Made by a program: the position numbers and the translations under genes. Below the pieces are notes generated by a model. It searched no databases and was not told where the DNA came from. It worked only from the letters and a program-made list of their open reading frames with translations. A stretch of DNA of 64,000 bases from Arthrobacter sp. B1805 (GTDB lineage: Bacteria; Actinomycetota; Actinomycetes; Actinomycetales; Micrococcaceae), in contig NZ_PJIQ01000005.1 of assembly GCF_002929745.1 (NCBI RefSeq), forward strand, positions 124,001 through 188,000. Reading direction: 5' to 3'. This document shows positions 25,926-34,894 of the stretch, piece by piece. Positions within the stretch are counted from its first letter, which is position 1; each line of letters begins with the position of its first letter.

Positions 25926-26426
25926 TCAGCCGCCGGCGGGACTGTCGTAGGAGGCAGGCGAGATCTCGGAAGTACCGAATCCGCCGGTGGAGCCGAACCC
26001 ACCCGAGCCGCGCACGCTGCCGGGCAGTTCGTCGACGACGGCGAACACCGCGTGCTCGACGCGTTGGATGACCAACTGCGCGATCCGGTCACCCCTGGTG
26101 AGACGCACCGGGTCGGTCCGGTCCGTATTCAGGAGGCATACCTTGATCTCGCCCCGGTAGCCCGCATCGATGGTGCCCGGCGCATTGACGATCGTCACCC
26201 CATGACGTGCCGCGAGGCCGGAGCGGGGATGGACCAGACCGACATAGCCGTGCGGGAGGGCCATGGCGACACCGGTGGGGACGAGCGCCCGCTCCCCCGG
26301 AGCCAGAACGACGTCGACGGCCGTGCGCAGGTCCGCACCTGCGTCGCCGTCCGTGGCGTAGGCGGGGTGCTCGAGACCGTCGTCGAGCATCAAGATCTGG
26401 ACCGGCAGGTCCTGCTGTGTACCCAT
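25926..26426 (-). CDS. dut: dUTP diphosphatase
   Basis: 166 residues, trimeric dUTPase. All five motifs are present: GDAGADLRT (I), [11 protein letters not shown] (II), [16 protein letters not shown] (III, with the catalytic Asp), [10 protein letters not shown] (IV) and the glycine-rich [12 protein letters not shown] (V). It converts dUTP to dUMP and keeps uracil out of DNA. The ATG at 26426 has GGGAG at nine bases. The ATG nine bases farther upstream abuts that site and is less likely. First gene of the dut-DUF3710-OB-DUF3159 set, divergent from DUF3093. Confidence 0.97.
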   Translation of the reverse strand: MGTQQDLPVQILMLDDGLEHPAYATDGDAGADLRTAVDVVLAPGERALVPTGVAMALPHGYVGLVHPRSGLAARHGVTIVNAPGTIDAGYRGEIKVCLLNTDRTDPVRLTRGDRIAQLVIQRVEHAVFAVVDELPGSVRGSGGFGSTGGFGTSEISPASYDSPAGG

Positions 26427-26647
26427 TGACCGCATCTCCCACGCAAGCTATCCGGTTACCAGCACCCCACTTTAGCGCCTTTGCCGGGGCCCCAGCTGAC
26501 CGTCCACCAGCGCGACGGCGGCAGCAGCCCGCAGGCGGACGGGCAACGCCGCGAACGGCCTGTCCGAGGTACATCGGCACACGCGCGTCCCTGCCACACG
26601 ATGCCTGTTGGGATGAGAAGGACAGGAAATGGTGGAATGCTGGTCCC

Positions 26648-27124
26648 ATGTCCAGTGCGCCAGGGGAAGCACCCCAGAACACACCCGATCAGGCCGTCCA
26701 GTACGAGGAGCGCCTGTGGCCCTCGCCCTGGGTCTGGCTCATCGCGGCAGGCTTCTCGTCCGCCACGATCGTGATGTTCGCGCCCATCTCCATGGAGGTC
26801 GGCTACGGCGCCGCCGCCGTCGTCGCGGTCATCGTGTTCACCCTGCTCATCCTGTCGACACCCCGCATCACGGTGACTGCGACGACCCTGACCGTGGGGC
26901 GCGCGACCATCGAACGGAAGTACCTCGGGACCGTGCAATGGTTCACCGGGGACGACGCCACCAACCAGCGCGGCCCGGGCCTGAACGGCCTCGCGTACCT
27001 CTGCATCCGCGGGTGGATCTCCCCCGTCGTCAGGATCGAGATCTCCGATCCGGAGGACCGCACGCCCTACTGGCTCGTGTCCTCGCGCCACCCGGAGCGG
27101 CTCGCGGCTGCACTGGCCGGCTGA
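26648..27124 (+). CDS. DUF3093 membrane protein
   Basis: 158 residues. Two adjacent hydrophobic helices (WVWLIAAGFSSATIVMFAPI and AAAVVAVIVFTLLILST) are followed by a soluble beta-rich domain ending PYWLVSSRHPERLAAALAG, the DUF3093 signature. Function unknown, but it is nearly always divergent from dut in actinobacteria. The segment LYCLIRGW-like (LAYLCIRGWISPVVRIEI) is well conserved in the family. Start ATG chosen because the longer frame runs into DNA with dut promoter signals. Confidence 0.9.
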   Translation: MSSAPGEAPQNTPDQAVQYEERLWPSPWVWLIAAGFSSATIVMFAPISMEVGYGAAAVVAVIVFTLLILSTPRITVTATTLTVGRATIERKYLGTVQWFTGDDATNQRGPGLNGLAYLCIRGWISPVVRIEISDPEDRTPYWLVSSRHPERLAAALAG

Positions 27125-27188
27125 TGCCCCGGTGGGGCTGATCCGAGCCTGGGCAGGCCATCGCGGAACCTGCTTGTGGAGCGGGAAC

Positions 27189-27219
27189 GCCGTCGTCGTT
27201 CACTCTCGGCGACGGCTTT
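27189..27219 (+). terminator. Terminator after DUF3093
   Basis: GCCGTCG and CGACGGC close a 14-base loop and are followed by TTTCCT, 65 bases after the DUF3093 stop. It sits between convergent genes and could also act for DUF4193. Confidence 0.5.
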
Positions 27220-27268
27220 CCTGCACATTCCTTGTTCCTGCCGTGTCCCTGCGCGTTCCCCGGGGCTG

Positions 27269-27601
27269 TCAGCCCTCGCAGTCCGAGCAATACAGCTGCC
27301 CGTCCCTTTCGAGGGCGATCTGCGAGCGGTGCCGCACGAGGAAGCACGAGGCGCAGGTGAACTCGTCGGCCTGGGCGGCGAGGATCTGCACCGACACCTC
27401 TTCGCTGGAGAGGTCGGCGCCCGGCAGGTCGAATGCTTCTGCCGCAGCCAGCTCGTCCTCGTCGAGCAGATCCCTCGTCAACAGGGTGCCGGAAGGGACC
27501 TTCATGGTTCCCTGCTGCCCCGCGCGGTGGCGCCTGGCTTCACCGGTGCGGGTGTCCCCGTCACCGAGAGCGGTGTGCGGAGCGTCGTAGTCTGTCGTCA
27601 T
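27269..27601 (-). CDS. DUF4193 zinc-ribbon-like protein
   Basis: 110 residues. The acidic helix-forming middle DLSSEEVSVQILAAQADEF leads to a Cys4 knuckle: CASC (LVRHRSQIALERDGQLY) CSDC. The four cysteines at this spacing suggest bound zinc. The N-terminal MTTDYDAPHTA is typical of the family. Strictly actinobacterial, usually near the primary sigma factor and dut. Function unknown. Divergent from sepH across a 212-base gap. Confidence 0.92.
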   Translation of the reverse strand: MTTDYDAPHTALGDGDTRTGEARRHRAGQQGTMKVPSGTLLTRDLLDEDELAAAEAFDLPGADLSSEEVSVQILAAQADEFTCASCFLVRHRSQIALERDGQLYCSDCEG

Positions 27602-27813
27602 ACCCGTCTTTTCTCATCCGTTCTCATCGTCACTGCCCGTGTCACTGGTCATGCTGCTGTACGCCGTTCCACCCTACGGCTGAGGCAACGCCGTGAGGTC
27701 CCGATTTGTGCCCGGTCCCGGACGAGCAGGCGCCACGCCTGACCGCATAGTAGGAAAGGTCGCCGTTCAGTGGCAAAGTTTCATTCAGGAATTATTGTCG
27801 GCTGGAGGATTTA

Positions 27814-29118
27814 ATGCAGGAGTTACGCCTGGTGGGTGTCCATGAGGATGGCGAACATCTGCTGTTGAGCGGCGAGAGGGGTACGTCCTACCGCCTACCC
27901 ATCGATGACGCGCTGCGTGCCGTGAGCGGTCGTGGTGCCGGGTACTCGACGGCGTCACCCGCTACCGTTCCGGACGAGCACCGGCAGAAGCCCGCTAAGC
28001 CGCCGGTCCACCTGACCCCCCGCGACATCCAGGCTCGCATCCGCTCCGGCGCGACGGCGCAGCAGGTCGCTGCCGAGTCAGGACTCGACCTAGCCCATGT
28101 GGAGCGCTACGAGGGGCCGGTGCGCGCCGAGCGGGACTACGTCGCCTACCTTGCACAGCGCGTGGAGGTCGCGACACCCCTGCCCAGCCATGACGGCTAC
28201 CGCTCGGCGTTCGGCGATAGTCCAGCGATGCTGGGAGACATGGTCACGTACCGGGTGCAGAGCTACGGGATCGATCCGGCGTCGCTCGAATGGGACTCCT
28301 GGCGCCTGCAGGACGGCTCGTGGCACGTCGAAGCGGCCTTCGACCTGCCCGAGGACTCCGCCGTCGACCTCGGGGAGCAGCCGCCGGCCCGATGGGCCTA
28401 CAACCCCACGCGGAAGACCGTGACGAACGGCAACCGCTGGGCTCAGGTCCTGAGCGAACTCGAGCCGCTCGACGGCCCTCTGCCCTCACGCCGACTCAGT
28501 GCGGTGGCCGATCGCGTGTTCGACTTCGAAGCGGAGAAGGAGGATGAGGCGCCGGACGCCGCATCCACCGACCAGGACGGCCTCCTGGACGTCCTCAGGT
28601 CACGCCGCGGGCAACGCCTCGGCCTTGATGAGGATGGCGACGACGCCCTGGCCGAACTCCTGACGCGAGGCTCGATACCTGCCGCACACCCTCGCGGCGA
28701 CGACGGAGCAGACCAGGATGCGCCCCACGAGAGGGATGCTCGGATCCCCGGCCTGGTGCTGGCCCCGAGAGCGGCAGGAGACATTCCTGATGCTGACGCC
28801 GCCGATCCGGACCACCACGACGACGGCACGCCCAGGCTCTACGACGGCGTCAGTACGGACACGCGCGAGATCAGCATCTTCGCGCAACCGATCCGTAGGC
28901 TGCAGCCTCCGGCGGATAGCCAGGTGCCCGATGCGGGGACGGCGAGCGGTGGAAGGCGTGACGCCGACGCAAGGGAGACGACAAGGGCTTCCGAGGTCGT
29001 TGCCGGCAAGGACACCGGCAAGGCTGCCGTGGAAGCCGGCCCCGAGCGTCGCGTGAAGCCGAAGCGCTCGAGCGTCCCGAGCTGGGACGACATCGTGTTC
29101 GGACGGAAGGGCGACTGA
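27814..29118 (+). CDS. sepH: Septation protein SepH
   Basis: 434 residues. The conserved N-terminal domain (MQELRLVGVHEDGEHLLL, then PRDIQARIRSGATAQQVAAESG with a helix-turn-helix look, and VERYEGPVRAERDYVA) is that of SepH (DUF3071), which binds FtsZ and promotes filament assembly at division sites in Streptomyces and mycobacteria. The second half is acidic, disordered and variable. The C-terminal tip KPKRSSVPSWDDIVFGRK is a conserved short motif, probably a binding peptide. TGGAGGATTT precedes the ATG. Confidence 0.95.
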   Translation: MQELRLVGVHEDGEHLLLSGERGTSYRLPIDDALRAVSGRGAGYSTASPATVPDEHRQKPAKPPVHLTPRDIQARIRSGATAQQVAAESGLDLAHVERYEGPVRAERDYVAYLAQRVEVATPLPSHDGYRSAFGDSPAMLGDMVTYRVQSYGIDPASLEWDSWRLQDGSWHVEAAFDLPEDSAVDLGEQPPARWAYNPTRKTVTNGNRWAQVLSELEPLDGPLPSRRLSAVADRVFDFEAEKEDEAPDAASTDQDGLLDVLRSRRGQRLGLDEDGDDALAELLTRGSIPAAHPRGDDGADQDAPHERDARIPGLVLAPRAAGDIPDADAADPDHHDDGTPRLYDGVSTDTREISIFAQPIRRLQPPADSQVPDAGTASGGRRDADARETTRASEVVAGKDTGKAAVEAGPERRVKPKRSSVPSWDDIVFGRKGD

Positions 29119-29282
29119 CCGCTCCGGCCTGTCCCAGGAGTACGCGCATCGACGGCTTCTCCGGTCCGCGCCGATGGCGGCCGGGTATGAGCTGGTGCAG
29201 GCCATCCCAGGGAGACGCCCCGACGTGGATCCGAGGCGGCGGACGCAGGAACAGCAGGCCGAACCGGTCGCCCTGGCAGAAC

Positions 29283-30023
29283 TCAGATCCGGCCGGATTC
29301 CCGTTCCCGTGGGTCGAGCTGCCGCGGGTCGAAGGGAAGCGGTTCCTCGTTGGAATAGAGGGACGGCGAGGTCCTCGACGTCTGGCGGCGCATGTGGTGC
29401 CGCCGGCAGAGGGTCTCGTAGCCGACCACGGATTCCCGACCGGCTGTGCGCACTGCGTCCGTCGCGGCCGCGAAGCTGTCCTGATCGATCGGCTGATCGA
29501 CGTCGCCCACCACCATCTGGTCGCCTTCGACGACCATGACGCCGTCCACCGTCCGAGCGTTGTGGGTGGCCCGCTTGCCGCACCAGCACAGGGCCTCGAC
29601 CTGCAGCACCTGCACCCGGTCGGCGAGCTCTATGAGCCGCTGGGATCCGGGGAACAGCCGGGTGCGGAAGTCCGAGGTGATGCCGAAGGTGAAGACGTCG
29701 ATGTCCATCTCGTCCACCACGCGCGCGAGCTGGTCGATCTGAACCGTCGTATAGAACTGCGCCTCGTCGCAGATGACGTAGTCGATGCGCGCTCCCATGG
29801 TCTGTCGCAGGGTCAGCTCCGCCCAGAAGTCGGTCCCGGGGAAGACCTCGACGGCGGGAACCTGCAAGCCGAGGCGGCTGGAGATCATGGACTCGCCTGC
29901 GCGGTCGTGCGAGCTGAACAGGATCCCACGCCGCCCGCGGGCCTTGTGGTTGTGATCCATCTGCAGGGCAAGGGTCGACTTGCCGCAGTCCATGGTGCCG
30001 GAGAAGAACAGCAGCTCAGCCAC
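29283..30023 (-). CDS. tdk: Thymidine kinase
   Basis: 246 residues of the type II (bacterial/cytosolic TK1-like) family. P-loop FSGTMDCGKST (residues 7-17), the catalytic Glu in ICDEAQFYT, FGITSDFRT, and the zinc lasso beginning ALCWCGKRATHNAR with later CRRHH. It phosphorylates thymidine in salvage. The GTG at 30023 is preceded by AAAGGGGG and gives the standard MAELLFFSG start. It overlaps the stop of the phosphatase-like gene by eight bases. The last ~35 residues are a polar tail specific to this lineage. Confidence 0.96.
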   Translation of the reverse strand: MAELLFFSGTMDCGKSTLALQMDHNHKARGRRGILFSSHDRAGESMISSRLGLQVPAVEVFPGTDFWAELTLRQTMGARIDYVICDEAQFYTTVQIDQLARVVDEMDIDVFTFGITSDFRTRLFPGSQRLIELADRVQVLQVEALCWCGKRATHNARTVDGVMVVEGDQMVVGDVDQPIDQDSFAAATDAVRTAGRESVVGYETLCRRHHMRRQTSRTSPSLYSNEEPLPFDPRQLDPRERESGRI

Positions 30024-31221
30024 GCTCGGCCCCCTTTCCACTCCCCCGGCGACGTCCGCCACCGATCGGTGGAGCCAGGGTCAGCAGTGGGATGTCCCGC
30101 TCCGCCCGCGTCAGGGAACCGTGCTGGCCGACCACGCCGAAGGCGGCAGGCTGGACGCGGCGCCCGTCGATCAGGGCGATGCCCTCCCTCGCCAGGACGA
30201 CCAGGTCACCGATGCGCGGCAGCACCGTGTCCGCCACGGCGCCGAAGTAGCCGTGATCCACCGCTTCCTTCCGCGTGAGGATCCAGGCCTTCGAACCGAA
30301 CACCTCGTGCCAGCGCGCTGCTACCGCCTCACGCTCTGTAGCGGCCAGGCCCTGCTCGAAATAGAGGTGCAGCATGCGCGGTTCGCCTCCTGTGTGCGCG
30401 AGGCCGTGAAGAAGCTCCGGGCGCTCGGAGTAGTCGATGCGCTGGGAGGCGGGTATATCGACCATGCCGTGGTCCGCCGTCAGGAGCAGGAGGGTGTCGG
30501 GCGGGACCCGGCGGGCCAGCAGCTTCAATGCCGCGTCGAGGTCCTCGAGCGCCCTCACCCACTCGGTGGAGTCGATTCCGTACCGGTGGCCGGCCTTGTC
30601 GAGATCGTTCACGTAGAAGTACATGAGCATGCGCGAAGCCTGCGAAAGGTGCTGCGCTGCGGCATCGATCCTTGCGTGGATGGTGTTGGCTCCGACGAAG
30701 ATCCCACCGCGCAGTGCCGCCTGGGTCATGGGCGACTCCGCGAATCGCGGCTGACTCACCGTCACGACGGGAAGGTGCTCGGATACGCGCTCGAAGACCG
30801 TCGGGTGGGGCTGCCAGGCAAGAGGATCGACGCCGGCATCCCAGCCTCCGAGCATGTTGACGACGCGTCCCTGCGCCGGGTCCAGGACGTCGTAGCCCAC
30901 CATGCCGTGCTGTCCCGGCGGGAGCCCGGTCCCGAGACTCGCCAGTGAGGCGGCCGTCGTCGATGGAAAAGCCGAGGACAGCACCCGTGCCGAATCGAGG
31001 CTGTCGCGCAGGAACGGAGCATGCGCCGCGTGCTTCTTGAGCAGGACCATCCCGAGACCGTCCACCATGACGACAACGATCCGGCGGGACTCCGGCAGCG
31101 TGAGGGCATTGGCGAAGGAGTCCACTCCGAGTGCTGCGGCGGAGCTGGTCATCACCTCGGCCACGGTGGAGGCGCCGTAGGCCGGTGGAGCCGGAAGGGG
31201 TTCCCGGTGCAGGAAGGGCAT
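30016..31221 (-). CDS. Nucleotide pyrophosphatase/alkaline-phosphatase family protein
   Basis: 401 residues. Alkaline phosphatase superfamily fold with metal ligands in VVVMVDGLGM, the nucleophile Thr in SSAFPSTTAASLASLGTG, a conserved GYDVLDP, the metal site in LTADHGMVDIP, and late VVGQHGSLT. This matches the type I phosphodiesterase/nucleotide pyrophosphatase branch. No signal peptide is evident, so it probably acts in the cytoplasm. Substrate unknown. Encoded between DUF5998 (6 bases) and tdk (8-base overlap), as in other actinobacteria. Confidence 0.9.
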   Translation of the reverse strand: MPFLHREPLPAPPAYGASTVAEVMTSSAAALGVDSFANALTLPESRRIVVVMVDGLGMVLLKKHAAHAPFLRDSLDSARVLSSAFPSTTAASLASLGTGLPPGQHGMVGYDVLDPAQGRVVNMLGGWDAGVDPLAWQPHPTVFERVSEHLPVVTVSQPRFAESPMTQAALRGGIFVGANTIHARIDAAAQHLSQASRMLMYFYVNDLDKAGHRYGIDSTEWVRALEDLDAALKLLARRVPPDTLLLLTADHGMVDIPASQRIDYSERPELLHGLAHTGGEPRMLHLYFEQGLAATEREAVAARWHEVFGSKAWILTRKEAVDHGYFGAVADTVLPRIGDLVVLAREGIALIDGRRVQPAAFGVVGQHGSLTRAERDIPLLTLAPPIGGGRRRGSGKGAERG

Positions 31222-31227
31222 CAATCG

Positions 31228-31905
31228 CTACCGCTGGTGGTGCGCCCGGTTGAACCGGCCGCCGAACCCGGGCTGACGACGGGGCGCGTCGTCCGGTGCG
31301 GGGAGGTACCCCCCGGACACGGGGCTCGCCGTATTGACCTTCCGCAGCGCGCGCGCGAACCCCTTCGCGTTCTGCACGGCCTGCGCACCGTCCGCCTCCG
31401 CACTGACCCGCAGGACGATGTCCTCCTGGGCGACGGTGCCGGTGAAGCCATGGTCGGCGTCGCACTGCGGGTCACCGCAACTGGCAGGTCCGATGTCGAG
31501 GCGCTGTCCGCCCGACCACGCGATCGCGAGCGTCATCTCACGGACCGGGTCGCTGGGCTTGTAGTCCTGGGGCTGGGCGTAGAGGTAGCTGAGGACCACG
31601 GACCGGATCTGGCTGACCGGAACCGATTCCGTCGAGACCTGCGCCATGACCTGCTCGCCGGCGTCGTCCAGCTGCTGGTCGTCGACGTGGGTGATGACCA
31701 GCATGTCCTCGGTGAGCACCAGCACCGTGATGTGCCGGTGGACCTCCGTGCGCTCGAAATGCGTCTCGAGGTGCGCTACGTGCGACAGTGGCTCCCGACC
31801 GTCGAGGGCGTCGTGGACGACGTCGGCCACGAGCCGTGGGTAGAAGCCGGCGCGTTCGAGCGATGCATCGAGGTCACGCCACTGGGCGGAAGGCGATGGG
31901 GTCAT
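31228..31905 (-). CDS. DUF5998 family protein
   Basis: 225 residues. The family pattern is plain: LERAGFYPRLVADVVHDAL, HLETHFERTEVHRHITVLVLT, and the cysteine loop PASCGDPQCDADHGFTG, followed by a helix and a Gly/Arg-rich tail. ATG chosen with GGGGGAAA upstream, since a GTG six codons earlier lacks spacing. Function unknown. The operon with the pyrophosphatase-like gene and tdk is conserved. Confidence 0.88.
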   Translation of the reverse strand: MTPSPSAQWRDLDASLERAGFYPRLVADVVHDALDGREPLSHVAHLETHFERTEVHRHITVLVLTEDMLVITHVDDQQLDDAGEQVMAQVSTESVPVSQIRSVVLSYLYAQPQDYKPSDPVREMTLAIAWSGGQRLDIGPASCGDPQCDADHGFTGTVAQEDIVLRVSAEADGAQAVQNAKGFARALRKVNTASPVSGGYLPAPDDAPRRQPGFGGRFNRAHHQR

Positions 31906-31952
31906 GTCCCCAGTTTCCCCCACCGACCCGTGGTGTGCCTAACCAGCAGGCG

Positions 31953-34772
31953 TCAGTCACGCATCGCGCGGCGGGCGCTGTCGGTTCGTCGCTGCGGGTT
32001 GCCCACGTCGATCGCGGCACTCAGCACGGTGAGGCCCGACGTCGCGACGAGCACGGGATTGAAGTCCAGCCGGGCGATGTCGGGGTGGTTGTCCTTCATG
32101 ACCGCCGTGCGCGCGACCAGGTCCTCGATCGCCGCGACGTCCGCGGGCGGGAGCCCCTGGTAGCCGAGCAGCTTCCGGGACGCCCTCGGAGCCCTGACGA
32201 GGTCCGCGATGTCACCCGTGCTCAGCGGGGGGACCGCGTGCGCCCAGTCGTCGAGCAGGTTGACGGCGTCCCCTGCCATGCCGAAGGACACCACGGGGCC
32301 CATGAGGGGATCCTCGATGGCACGGATGCTGCAGGCCTGGCCGGATGGCGCCATCGACTGTACCTCCATGCCGAAACTCCCGAAGCCGGCCAGGACCTTC
32401 TTCATCTGCTCGATGTTGTCCCGCAGGGACTGCGCGTCGTCGATGTTCAACCGGACACCGCCGAGGTCGAGGCGGTGCCTCAGGTGCTCGTCCATCGTCT
32501 TCAGTGCAACCGGCCAGCCCAGCCGCTCCGCATGCTCCACCGCTTCCTCCGTCGACGAGAAACGGGCCGACGGAAGCAGCCGGACACCATAGGCGCCCAG
32601 AAGCGCCGCGCATTCCTCCGGGGTGAGGCGGGTGAGTTCGACGTCGGTGACGCGCGAGCGTACTTCCATCAGGATCCTCGACGCGGCGTCCGCATCGACG
32701 CCCTCCGGGTCGAGGAACTCGCCGTGGTCGCGCGAGCGCCAGAGCGAGTACCTGACGACGGCACCGAGCGCAGCGAGAGCAGAGCCCGGACTGGGGAAGC
32801 ACGGGAGTCCGCGCTGCAGCTGCAGCGGTTCGTCCGCTACCTGTCCGGCCGACCCTGTGACATCGACCGGGCCACGCGCTATCGGGCTGTCGAGGGGCAG
32901 CCTGACCGGCGCTGTCGCCGCCGGTGTCGGCCCGGCGGCAGGGCCAGTCGCAGGGGCTGTCGAGGCGGCAACGAGTCCGTCGAGCTGCAGTCGCGCGTCG
33001 AGGATGCCGGTGAAGGAGGCGATCACCGGCTTCCCAGCCGTCTCTGCACAGCGCTGCAGGCAGGCGGCCAGCGCTTCGGCGGTGAGCCCGCGGGCAGGCA
33101 GGGTGGTGACGACCGCCGCGTGGACCGATACGTCCTGGAGTGCCTGGAAGACAGCCGATTCGAGGGCAGGCAGGGCCACCGACTGTCCTGTGTCGAGCTG
33201 CAACCCCGCGTCGAGGTGCGCGACGGTCATGCCCTGTGAGACGACCCCGTCCGCCACGACCTTCCCGAGAGCGGACGAGTTGCTGAAGACGGCGACTCCG
33301 GGTCCCTGCGGCAACGGCTGGCTCGCGACGATCTGGGCGATGTCCATCAGCTGCTCGGTCGTCTCGACCCTCATGACGCCCGATTGCCGGAGCATCGAGT
33401 CCAGTGCGCCGCGAGGAGCCTGACTGGTACGGACGGCGTGTCCCGGCGGGAGCTGCAGCCCGGTGACATCGGACTTCGCCACGATGACGGGCTTGGTCCG
33501 GGCGAGACGGCGGGCTATGCGCGAGAACTTCCTCGGGTTGCCGATCGACTCGAAGTAGAGGCCCACGGCGCGTGTGGTCGGATCGTCCTCCCAGAACTGC
33601 ATCGCGTCGTTGCCGGACACGTCGGCGCGATTGCCCGCGGAGATCACGGACGAGACTCCGAGCCCGCGGCGGTACGCGCTGGCGTACAGGAGCACTCCGA
33701 GGCCTGCGGACTGGCTGAACAGCGAAAGCGCTCCCCGTCGGGGCAGGTCGGGCGCCATCGAGGCGTTGAGGCGCACCTCGGGATCGGTGTTGACGAGCCC
33801 GAGCGACGCGGGTCCGACGACGCGCATCCCGTGAGCCCTTGCCCGGTGCACAAGGGCCCGCTGGCGCGCGAGCCCGTCGGCGTCATCGTCCGCGTATCCG
33901 GCCGTCACGACGAGCAGGCCCTTGACGCCGGCCCGCGCGCACTCGTCGACGACGGCGTCGACCTGATCGTAGGGCACGGCGATGACCGCCAGGTCGACGG
34001 GCTCCGGCACCTCGGCCAGCGAGCCGTGGGAGATCATGCCGTGCAGTTCGAAGGCCTCGGGGTTGACGGCGTAGACCCGCCCCGTGAAGCCGCCGTCGAT
34101 GAGATGTTCCAGCAGGGCGTACCCCACCGTGCCCCACTCCCGGCTCGCGCCGATGACCGCGACCGACGACGGCGTCAGGAGTTCGGCCATGCTCCTGGCC
34201 TCGGCGCGATGCTCGCGGGCCTCCATGACGGCCTGGGACCTGCGCGTGGGGTCGATGTCGAAACGGAGCATGACGACGCCGTCGTCGAAGTGCCGCTCCA
34301 CCTCGTAGCCCGCTTCGGCGAAGACGGTGATCATCTTGCGGTTCTCGGGCAGCACCTCTGCCGAGAACCGCCGGATCCCGTTCTCGCGGGCGGCGACGGC
34401 GAGGTGTTCGAGCAGGATGGAGCCGACTCCGCGGCCCTGGTGGTGATCCGAGACGTTGAATGCCACCTCGGCCTCCAACGGATCGTCGAGCCGGTCGTAG
34501 CGGCCGATCCCGATGATGTCGGTGCCGCGCGTGATGACGAACGCCGCGCGATCGCGGTGGTCCACCTCGGTGAACCGCTTGAGCTCCTTTGCGCTGAGCT
34601 TCGCCTTGTAGGTGAAGAAGCGCAGGTAGATCGAGTTCTGCGACTGCCGCACATGGAAGGCCTGCACCGCGTCCGCGTCCGCGGGCGAGATGGGCCGCAG
34701 GTGCGCGGTTCCGCCGTCGCGCAGGACGACATCAGCTTCCCAATATTCCGGGTATTGTCCGTCCGCCACCAT
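31953..34772 (-). CDS. GNAT/acyl-CoA-synthetase-like protein lysine acetyltransferase (Pat type)
   Basis: 939 residues. GNAT domain first (about 15-185; acetyl-CoA loop HHQGRGVGSILLEHLAV), then the CoA-binding and ligase-like domains of ADP-forming acyl-CoA synthetases (SSVAVIGASREWGTVG near 205), and finally an ATP-grasp-like domain (LLGAYGVRLLP, GWPVALKT, and end DFNPVLV). An Ala/Pro/Thr linker near 625-650 separates the last two. The catalytic phosphohistidine of true synthetases (SHTG context after KPV) is absent: the equivalent stretch reads KPVIVAKSDVTGLQLPPGHAVRTSQAPRG. This fits a sensor/acetyltransferase such as Streptomyces Pat or E. coli PatZ, which acetylates and silences acetyl-CoA synthetase. 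Divergent from parC. Confidence 0.9.
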   Translation of the reverse strand: MVADGQYPEYWEADVVLRDGGTAHLRPISPADADAVQAFHVRQSQNSIYLRFFTYKAKLSAKELKRFTEVDHRDRAAFVITRGTDIIGIGRYDRLDDPLEAEVAFNVSDHHQGRGVGSILLEHLAVAARENGIRRFSAEVLPENRKMITVFAEAGYEVERHFDDGVVMLRFDIDPTRRSQAVMEAREHRAEARSMAELLTPSSVAVIGASREWGTVGYALLEHLIDGGFTGRVYAVNPEAFELHGMISHGSLAEVPEPVDLAVIAVPYDQVDAVVDECARAGVKGLLVVTAGYADDDADGLARQRALVHRARAHGMRVVGPASLGLVNTDPEVRLNASMAPDLPRRGALSLFSQSAGLGVLLYASAYRRGLGVSSVISAGNRADVSGNDAMQFWEDDPTTRAVGLYFESIGNPRKFSRIARRLARTKPVIVAKSDVTGLQLPPGHAVRTSQAPRGALDSMLRQSGVMRVETTEQLMDIAQIVASQPLPQGPGVAVFSNSSALGKVVADGVVSQGMTVAHLDAGLQLDTGQSVALPALESAVFQALQDVSVHAAVVTTLPARGLTAEALAACLQRCAETAGKPVIASFTGILDARLQLDGLVAASTAPATGPAAGPTPAATAPVRLPLDSPIARGPVDVTGSAGQVADEPLQLQRGLPCFPSPGSALAALGAVVRYSLWRSRDHGEFLDPEGVDADAASRILMEVRSRVTDVELTRLTPEECAALLGAYGVRLLPSARFSSTEEAVEHAERLGWPVALKTMDEHLRHRLDLGGVRLNIDDAQSLRDNIEQMKKVLAGFGSFGMEVQSMAPSGQACSIRAIEDPLMGPVVSFGMAGDAVNLLDDWAHAVPPLSTGDIADLVRAPRASRKLLGYQGLPPADVAAIEDLVARTAVMKDNHPDIARLDFNPVLVATSGLTVLSAAIDVGNPQRRTDSARRAMRD

Positions 34773-34894
34773 AGACTCAGGGTAGTCGGCATCCCCCCGA
34801 CCGTGGGTCGGACGCAACCGGAACCGCCTGCGGGGCCCGGATGCCCGCCGACCACCCGATCACACACCTGAGTTGTTGAGGAACCGCCACGCAC

